10,897 nt of DNA. It comes from CAYPXN01 sp964470915. Its GTDB lineage: Bacteria > UBA10199 > JADFYH01. The translations under genes and the position numbers were made by a program. The notes beneath the pieces are model-generated. The model ran no database searches. It saw only the letters and a program-made list of their open reading frames with translations, and had not been told where the DNA came from. This document shows, one piece after another, positions 6,177-10,897 of the stretch. Each line of letters begins with the position of its first letter. Within the stretch, counting starts at the first letter, position 1. The stretch covers positions 1-10,897 of the forward strand of contig CAYYEM010000047.1 in assembly GCA_964470915.1 (NCBI GenBank), written 5' to 3'.

Positions 6177-7459
6177 GTTTTATAAAAAAAACAGTTCCCC
6201 TCTTATTTATAATGATTTTTTCAGCTTCTGTCTCTGCAGCATCTAGTATTACGGTCGTTGAAGTTTCAGGAAAGCAACTGACCGACTTGCTCACCAAAGA
6301 TATTTCTAAAATGAGTGCACGAGTTTTTAAGGCAGGGCAGTGGAAAGCCATTCCTTTTCAAATCGACGAAAAAGCCTCCGATAAAATTTCAAGCAAAAGA
6401 CGTTGGGTGTTAGACAAAGCCTTTTCGCGCAGAACAGATTTGCCCACAGGCGATGGAAAGTTAGATGAAGATGAAGTGCTGCTTTTTATGGAAAGAGATG
6501 CGGGAGAAAAATCTCCTTCCGTGAATAACTTGGCGACTCAAGTAGCAGAGTTAAATGTCAATGGATCCTATGCCTATCTTTTTTATGAAGCCAAGCAGGA
6601 GATGAAGAGCGATCAGTTCTATGTACGCTATAATCCGCAAGATGATGCGATTGATGCTTTAGGTTACAAAAACCATTTTGCGAATGCCCACGCTATTGTG
6701 CAGGATGAATTGATTCCCAAAAATGCCCGCAATGGAAATCCCATGAATATTTTAGATCGTTTTAAAGTGCGGATGTTACTAGCGCTCAAGGGTTTGTTTG
6801 ATGTGAATGTCGAAGAGAATAACATTACTTCTACTAAGATTGGATATAGAAGTGGCCCCATTCGCCTGATTCGTCGGGTGGCGGCTTATAAAAGTCTGGG
6901 GCCGATTCGTGTGACCCCGAAAGTGGTGAGCGATTTTTTCTTTTATCCTTATTATGTTCAGATTCCTACTCAGCTCGACACGCCCATGGATGGAAGAAAA
7001 TACCTGAATGAAAACTCTAAAGGTTATGCGGGTTTTGATTTCACCCAGTTTTTTTATGGATCCAAATTTTACTCTCAAAGAAATCCAACTCCAGTGCTGA
7101 TTGATGGTAGCATGAGTGCGCAGGAAAAAAATCTGGTCACAAAAGATGTGACTTGGTGGGTGGCCACGGGAGAGAAGGGCACTGTGGTGGTCAAAATTAA
7201 TTGGGATGCAGATTTAGTAAAAGCGGGTGTGAGTTGTGATTTATATTATGTAGATGATCGCAAAAGCTTGAAGCCTCCTGAAATGGATCCAGGAGAAGCG
7301 ATGGTGGGATTTCAGCTTAATGCGGTTGATATGCCCTCAGGCCGTTATGATATTTATGTGACTCAAATTTTTCCGCCTTTGCCTTTTGAAATAGGTCAGG
7401 AGGCTAGTGTATTAAATCAATTGAAAAGCCCCACTGTGAATGTGAGTTTTATTCCTTAA
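6170..7459 (+). CDS. Secreted protein of unknown function
   Basis: The 429 residues begin with a Sec signal peptide: Lys6-Lys7, a hydrophobic core (8-19) and likely cleavage after SVSA (residue 23). The mature part is expected in the periplasm or outside. Two short patterns stand out: PFQIDE (62-67), and an acidic loop TGDGKLDEDE (93-102) followed by LLFMERDAGE. The latter resembles the 'DGKLD-DELVFMARD' segment seen in uncharacterised secreted proteins of delta-proteobacteria and related groups, and may bind a metal. The C-terminal half looks beta-rich (RYDIYVTQIF near the end). I cannot assign a function. An in-frame TAA at 6158-6160 and the lack of other start codons fix the ATG at 6170. 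No Shine-Dalgarno is visible, and the ATG sits in a small hairpin. It could be cotranscribed with dnaJ, 48 bp upstream. Confidence 0.85.
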   Translation: MLCFIKKTVPLLFIMIFSASVSAASSITVVEVSGKQLTDLLTKDISKMSARVFKAGQWKAIPFQIDEKASDKISSKRRWVLDKAFSRRTDLPTGDGKLDEDEVLLFMERDAGEKSPSVNNLATQVAELNVNGSYAYLFYEAKQEMKSDQFYVRYNPQDDAIDALGYKNHFANAHAIVQDELIPKNARNGNPMNILDRFKVRMLLALKGLFDVNVEENNITSTKIGYRSGPIRLIRRVAAYKSLGPIRVTPKVVSDFFFYPYYVQIPTQLDTPMDGRKYLNENSKGYAGFDFTQFFYGSKFYSQRNPTPVLIDGSMSAQEKNLVTKDVTWWVATGEKGTVVVKINWDADLVKAGVSCDLYYVDDRKSLKPPEMDPGEAMVGFQLNAVDMPSGRYDIYVTQIFPPLPFEIGQEASVLNQLKSPTVNVSFIP

Positions 7460-7566
7460 AAAGCAGACTGAATTATCATTCATTTTGATTTGACCTTCCT
7501 CAGGCCATTTGCTACTTCCTCTGAGCTTCATTTCAATATCAGTGAATAATCTTTTGGAGGTTTTTT

Positions 7567-8745
7567 ATGACTTCATCCGTGATTGTATCGGCGGCGAGAA
7601 CACCCATTGGTTCTTTTATGGGTTCTTTGTCAGCTTTATCTGCCCCTCAATTGGGAGCGGTTGCAATTAAAGCAGCGCTTCAAAGAGCTGGGATTCAAGG
7701 TGATTTAATTCAAGAAGTAATTATGGGTTGCGTATTGACTTCAGGACTAGGTCAAGCCCCCGCTCGACAAGCAGCTTTGGGCGCAGGTCTTCCTCATGGG
7801 GTTCCTTGTACCACGATTGGTAAAGTTTGTGGCTCAGGTTTGAAAACGGTAATGCTAGCTGATCAAGCCATTCGTTCTGGTGATTCAGAAGTCGTGATTG
7901 CGGGGGGGATGGAAAGTATGTCCAACAGCCCCTTTTCTCTTCCTAAAGCTCGTGCGGGTTATCGAATGGGCAATGGAGCTGTTGAAGACTTGATGGTGAA
8001 AGACGGGCTCTGGGATCCATATAATAATTTACACATGGGAAATCTGACAGAACTTTGCGCGAAAGAATATAAACTCGACAAGGCAGCTCAAGATGCTTTT
8101 GCGGTTGAATCGTATAAGCGAGCGCTTGCTGCCATTAAAGCGGGAGTTTTTAAAGATGAAATTGCGCCCGTAGAAATTCCTCAGAAAAAAGGCTCTGCCT
8201 TGGTGATTGATACGGATGAAGAACCCGGCAAAGGTAATATTGAAAAATTACCGAATTTGAATCCTGCTTTTCAAAAAGAGGGTACGGTCACAGCGGGTAA
8301 TGCTTCGAGCATTAACGATGGTGCCGCAGCATTGATTGTGATGAGTGAAGCCAAGGCAAAAGAATTGGGATTAAAACCTTTGGCTCGTATTGTCAGTCAA
8401 GCTTCAGCAGCCTTAGCGCCTGAATGGTTTACTATGGCGCCTTCAGAAGCCATGAGCCGTGCACTTAGCAAAGCAAACTTAAAAGCAGGTGACATCGATT
8501 TGTGGGAAGTGAATGAAGCATTTGCTGCGGTGGCTTTGGCCAACAACCAAAAAATTGGAATTCCAGCAGATAAAGTGAACGTCAATGGAGGCGCAGTAGC
8601 TTTGGGTCATCCCATTGGTGCTTCAGGGGCTCGAATTTTGGTTTCACTTCTTTATGGAATGAAAAAACGAAATGCCAAACGTGGACTTGCCTCTCTTTGC
8701 ATTGGAGGCGGTGAAGGTGTGGCCTTAATTGTGGAAGCATTATAA
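7567..8745 (+). CDS. Acetyl-CoA acetyltransferase (thiolase)
   Basis: Condenses two acetyl-CoA to acetoacetyl-CoA, or cleaves 3-ketoacyl-CoA in the reverse direction. The 392 residues match the usual length. The signature residues are the acyl-accepting Cys88 (GKVCGSG), the NEAFA loop (316-320), His348 (ALGHPIGASGAR) and the proton-donor Cys378 (CIGGGEG). GGAGG at 7556-7560 lies 6 nt before the ATG. It is the first gene of an operon with a 3-hydroxyacyl-CoA dehydrogenase, an enoyl-CoA hydratase and an acyl-CoA dehydrogenase, which favours a role in butyryl-CoA formation or short-chain acid use. I find no convincing promoter in the 107 bp before it, although one is expected there. Symbols used for such genes are thlA, atoB or phaA; the sequence alone does not choose between them. 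Confidence 0.95.
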   Translation: MTSSVIVSAARTPIGSFMGSLSALSAPQLGAVAIKAALQRAGIQGDLIQEVIMGCVLTSGLGQAPARQAALGAGLPHGVPCTTIGKVCGSGLKTVMLADQAIRSGDSEVVIAGGMESMSNSPFSLPKARAGYRMGNGAVEDLMVKDGLWDPYNNLHMGNLTELCAKEYKLDKAAQDAFAVESYKRALAAIKAGVFKDEIAPVEIPQKKGSALVIDTDEEPGKGNIEKLPNLNPAFQKEGTVTAGNASSINDGAAALIVMSEAKAKELGLKPLARIVSQASAALAPEWFTMAPSEAMSRALSKANLKAGDIDLWEVNEAFAAVALANNQKIGIPADKVNVNGGAVALGHPIGASGARILVSLLYGMKKRNAKRGLASLCIGGGEGVALIVEAL

Positions 8746-8752
8746 TAAATTC

Positions 8753-8780
8753 GTAGGGACGCAGCATGCTGCGCCCGTAC
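8753..8780. repeat. REP-like 28-bp palindrome inside the operon
   Basis: This sequence matches its own reverse complement at 24 of 28 positions, with a perfect 14-bp core CGCAGCATGCTGCG (8760-8773) flanked by GTAGGG and CCCGTAC. It lies in the 56-bp thiolase to dehydrogenase intergenic gap. The shape, GTAGGG-(GC-rich palindrome)-CCC-TAC, resembles dispersed short intergenic palindromes known from many genomes. In RNA it would form a stable hairpin without a T-run. It could modulate relative expression or mRNA stability. Confidence 0.7.
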
Positions 8781-8801
8781 AAGGAAATAAGGAGAGAATA
8801 T

Positions 8802-9653
8802 ATGTCAGTAAAAACAATTGGTGTGATTGGTATAGGTCAGATGGGAAATGGGATTGTGCAAATCGCTGCTTTAGCAGGATTTGAAGTTTTAGCCTGCGAC
8901 CAAACACCTCAACATAATGAAAAAGCAGCTGCAGGAATTAAAAAATCTTTTTCAAAATTAGTTGAAAAAGGAAAGATGGATGCTGCTGCTCAAGCTGCTG
9001 CAGAAGGCCGAATTAAATGGACTAGCAATCTTTCAGATTTTGCCAATGTAGATTTAGTTATCGAAGCCATTACCGAAAACGTCGCAGCGAAAGAAAAACT
9101 TTTCAAAGAACTCGATGGAATTTGCTCACCGAAAACTATTTTAGCGACTAATACCAGCTCAATTTCTATTACAGGTTTGGCTGCAGTGACAAAACGTCCT
9201 CATCAAGTGATTGGAATGCATTTCTTCAATCCGGTTCCAGTGATGAAACTTTTGGAAGTGATTCGTGCCGTTCAAACCGATGATGCTACTTATCAAACTG
9301 CGATGGCCGTTGGTGAAAAACTTGGCAAATCTGTTGTGACAGCAAAAGATTCAGCGGCATTTATCGTGAATCGAACTTTGCTTCCTTTCTTGAATGAAGC
9401 CGTTTTTACTCTTTATGAAGGAGTAGGAACAGCAGAAGATATCGATAAGGCAGTAAAGTTAGGTTTGAATCATCCTATGGGTCCTCTTGAACTTTCTGAT
9501 TTTGTCGGACTAGATACACTTCTCGCAGTGCTTGATGTGATGTACAAAGAATTCGGAGATCCTAAATATCGTGCATGTCCTTTGCTTCGTAAATATGTGG
9601 AAGCGGGTTGGTACGGACGTAAAGCGGGTCGTGGTTTCTATAAATATTCATAA
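8802..9653 (+). CDS. 3-hydroxyacyl-CoA (3-hydroxybutyryl-CoA) dehydrogenase
   Basis: NAD(P)-dependent interconversion of acetoacetyl-CoA and 3-hydroxybutyryl-CoA. The 283 residues fit the stand-alone Hbd/PaaH length. The Rossmann motif is GIGQMG (10-15), with Asp33 at the end of the second strand favouring NAD. Catalytic residues by family are Ser119 (NTSSISI), His140 (GMHFFNP), Glu152 and Asn190. The C-terminal domain ends in GWYGRKAGRGFYKY. I chose ATG 8802 because AAGGAG (8789-8794) lies 7 nt before it and the family starts with the 'K-IGVIG' strand. A longer frame from 8766 would begin inside the intergenic palindrome. The next gene starts 11 nt after the stop. hbd is the common symbol if the role is butyrate metabolism. 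Confidence 0.94.
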   Translation: MSVKTIGVIGIGQMGNGIVQIAALAGFEVLACDQTPQHNEKAAAGIKKSFSKLVEKGKMDAAAQAAAEGRIKWTSNLSDFANVDLVIEAITENVAAKEKLFKELDGICSPKTILATNTSSISITGLAAVTKRPHQVIGMHFFNPVPVMKLLEVIRAVQTDDATYQTAMAVGEKLGKSVVTAKDSAAFIVNRTLLPFLNEAVFTLYEGVGTAEDIDKAVKLGLNHPMGPLELSDFVGLDTLLAVLDVMYKEFGDPKYRACPLLRKYVEAGWYGRKAGRGFYKYS

Positions 9654-9664
9654 AGAGGTGAATC

Positions 9665-10246
9665 ATGGATTTTAAAAATATTCAAATTGAACATAATGCA
9701 GGNNNNNNNNNNNNNNNNNNNNNNNNNNNNNNNNNNNNNNNNNNNNNNNNNNNNNNNNNNNNNNNNNNNNNNNNNNNNNNNNNNNNNNNNNNNNNNNNNN
9801 NNGAACTCGCGCTTTCTTGCGATTTTATTTATGCCTCTGAAAACGCAAAGATGGGTTTGCCTGAAGTGAATTTGGGAATTTTCCCAGGCTTTGGTGGAAC
9901 TCAACGTTTGTCTCGCTTGATTGGAAAAAATAAAGCGAAAGAATTAATCTTTACTGCCAAGATGCTTTCCGCCCCTGAAGCTCTTACTTGGGGCATCGCT
10001 AATAAAGTAACAGCTCAAGCAGATCTTTTAAAAGAAGTGGAAGCGACGGCTCGAGAAATTATGAAGAAGGGTCCGATTGCGGTTCAACTTGCAAAACAAG
10101 CGGTCAATCAGGGAACTGATTTGGATATCAATTCAGGTTTGGCGATTGAAAAAGCTTTGTTTCCCACCGTGTTTTCAACTGAAGATAAAGTGGAAGGCGT
10201 GAGTGCGTTTTTAGAAAAAAGAAAAGCAGAATTTAAAGGAAAATAG
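9665..10246 (+). CDS. Enoyl-CoA hydratase (crotonase family), interrupted by an assembly gap
   Basis: Adds water to crotonyl-CoA or removes it from 3-hydroxybutyryl-CoA. Only 12 complete codons precede the gap, with agaggtg (9654-9660) as ribosome site. After the gap the sequence resumes at ELALSCDF, the point where family members read GGGCELA, so the first residue seen is the first catalytic Glu. The second catalytic Glu is in GLPEVNLGIFPGFGGTQRLSR. The C-terminal trimerisation helix region (GLAIEKALFPTVFSTED, then the end at EFKGK) is normal. Family members have about 100 residues between the two visible parts, so the real gap should be near 300 bp, not 100. The crotonase superfamily has many activities, but the operon position supports short-chain enoyl-CoA hydratase (crt). 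Confidence 0.9.
   Translation: MDFKNIQIEHNAXXXXXXXXXXXXXXXXXXXXXXXXXXXXXXXXXXELALSCDFIYASENAKMGLPEVNLGIFPGFGGTQRLSRLIGKNKAKELIFTAKMLSAPEALTWGIANKVTAQADLLKEVEATAREIMKKGPIAVQLAKQAVNQGTDLDINSGLAIEKALFPTVFSTEDKVEGVSAFLEKRKAEFKGK
9703..9802. other. Assembly gap (100 N)
   Basis: Exactly 100 N within the enoyl-CoA hydratase gene. By comparison with the family length, about 200 bp more than shown is probably missing. Confidence 0.98.
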
Positions 10247-10248
10247 TC

Positions 10249-10897
10249 ATGGATTTTAAACTGACCGACACCCAAAAAATGGTTCAAGAAATGGCACGCC
10301 AGTTTGCTCAAAAAGAATTGGTGCCAGCTGCTGAGCAAATGGATGCGAAAGGAGAGTTTCCTTCGCGCTTTCTTCCTAAAATGGCAGAGCTCGGTTTGAT
10401 GGGAATGATGATTCCGGAGCAGTGGGGTGGAGCAGGCCTTGATACAGTATCTTATGTGTTGGCTCTTGAAGAAATTTCAGCTGCCTGTGCTTCAACGGCT
10501 GTGACGATGTCTGTGAATAATTCACTTTATTGTGGTTTGATTAATCGATTTGCCAATGATTCCCAAAAAGAAAAATATTTAAAGCCTTATGCGAGTGGTC
10601 AAAAGTTAGGCGCTTATGCATTGTCCGAACCTGGTACAGGTTCTGATGCAGCCAATCAGCAAACCGTGGCGGTGAAAAAAGGCGATAAATATATTATCAA
10701 TGGTCGCAAGAATTTTATCACGAACGGTCCTCATGCAGATGCCATGGTTGTTTATGCAATGACGGATAAGTCAAAAGGCAGTAAGGGTATTTCGGCTTTC
10801 ATCGTTGAGAAAAATTTTCCGGGTTTTGCTGTTGGTAAAGTGGAAAAGAAATTAGGGATTTGCGCTTCTTCTACTTCTGAAATTGTTTTGGATAATT
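10249..10897 (+). CDS. Acyl-CoA dehydrogenase, short-chain type (5' part, cut by the window end)
   Basis: FAD enzyme that interconverts butyryl-CoA (or another short acyl-CoA) and its 2-enoyl form, passing electrons to ETF. 216 complete codons of an expected 380 or so are present. They cover the all-helical N-terminal domain (LTDTQKMVQEMARQFAQKEL, then GLMGMMIPEQWGGAGLDT) and the middle beta domain with the signature YALSEPGTGSDAA (123-135) and the FITNG segment (157-161). The catalytic Glu of the C-terminal domain lies beyond the window. The ATG is 2 nt after the hydratase stop codon, and AAAGGA (10235-10240) sits inside the upstream gene 8 nt before it, so the two are probably translationally coupled. 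etfBA may follow to the right. bcd is the usual symbol if it is a butyryl-CoA dehydrogenase. Confidence 0.93.
   Translation, partial: MDFKLTDTQKMVQEMARQFAQKELVPAAEQMDAKGEFPSRFLPKMAELGLMGMMIPEQWGGAGLDTVSYVLALEEISAACASTAVTMSVNNSLYCGLINRFANDSQKEKYLKPYASGQKLGAYALSEPGTGSDAANQQTVAVKKGDKYIINGRKNFITNGPHADAMVVYAMTDKSKGSKGISAFIVEKNFPGFAVGKVEKKLGICASSTSEIVLDN

Noticed and set aside
8766..8801. Earlier start for the 3-hydroxyacyl-CoA dehydrogenase
   Set aside because: The ATG lies in the centre of an intergenic palindrome and has no ribosome site. The ATG at 8802 has AAGGAG at good spacing and fits the family N-terminus.
1..10897. CRISPR array, insertion sequence ends or rRNA genes
   Set aside because: No regularly spaced repeats, no transposase other than the serine recombinase, and no rRNA-like sequence were seen.

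Overview
This is a fragment of an uncultured bacterial genome, probably a metagenome-assembled scaffold: it holds two runs of exactly 100 N. Base composition is moderately AT-rich. A membrane-anchored monofunctional transglycosylase, a Sec signal peptide and a thl-hbd-crt-bcd style acyl-CoA operon suggest a Gram-negative, proteobacterial-type host. My impression is a delta-proteobacterium-like lineage, but no taxonomic marker in the window proves it.

Left part (1-1955): the tail of a small unrecognised ORF overlaps the start of a large serine recombinase gene. The recombinase reads straight into the 3' flank of a minus-strand tRNA-Glu gene, through that tRNA's intrinsic terminator and a perfect hairpin, and stops opposite the anticodon loop. 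This looks like the right edge of an integrated element that lies mostly to the left of the window.

tRNA region (1848-2586): tRNA-Lys(TTT) and tRNA-Glu(TTC) lie on the minus strand. A palindromic element of about 120 bp and several hairpins separate them, and another palindromic stretch lies upstream of tRNA-Lys. A 31-nt hairpin just 3' of tRNA-Glu has the layout of a tRNA with its middle deleted. About 210 bp after the second palindrome hold nothing I can support.

Middle (2587-7459): a SAM-dependent O-methyltransferase-like gene converges on mtgA (minus). mtgA is divergent from efp (elongation factor P with Asn, not Lys or Arg, at the loop tip). A gap follows, then a class B DnaJ/CbpA-type co-chaperone, then a secreted protein of unknown function.

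Right part (7567-end): a tight plus-strand operon of acetyl-CoA acetyltransferase, 3-hydroxyacyl-CoA dehydrogenase, enoyl-CoA hydratase (interrupted by a gap) and acyl-CoA dehydrogenase (cut by the window end). Together these interconvert acetyl-CoA and butyryl-CoA, or run short-chain beta-oxidation. A REP-like palindrome sits between the first two genes.
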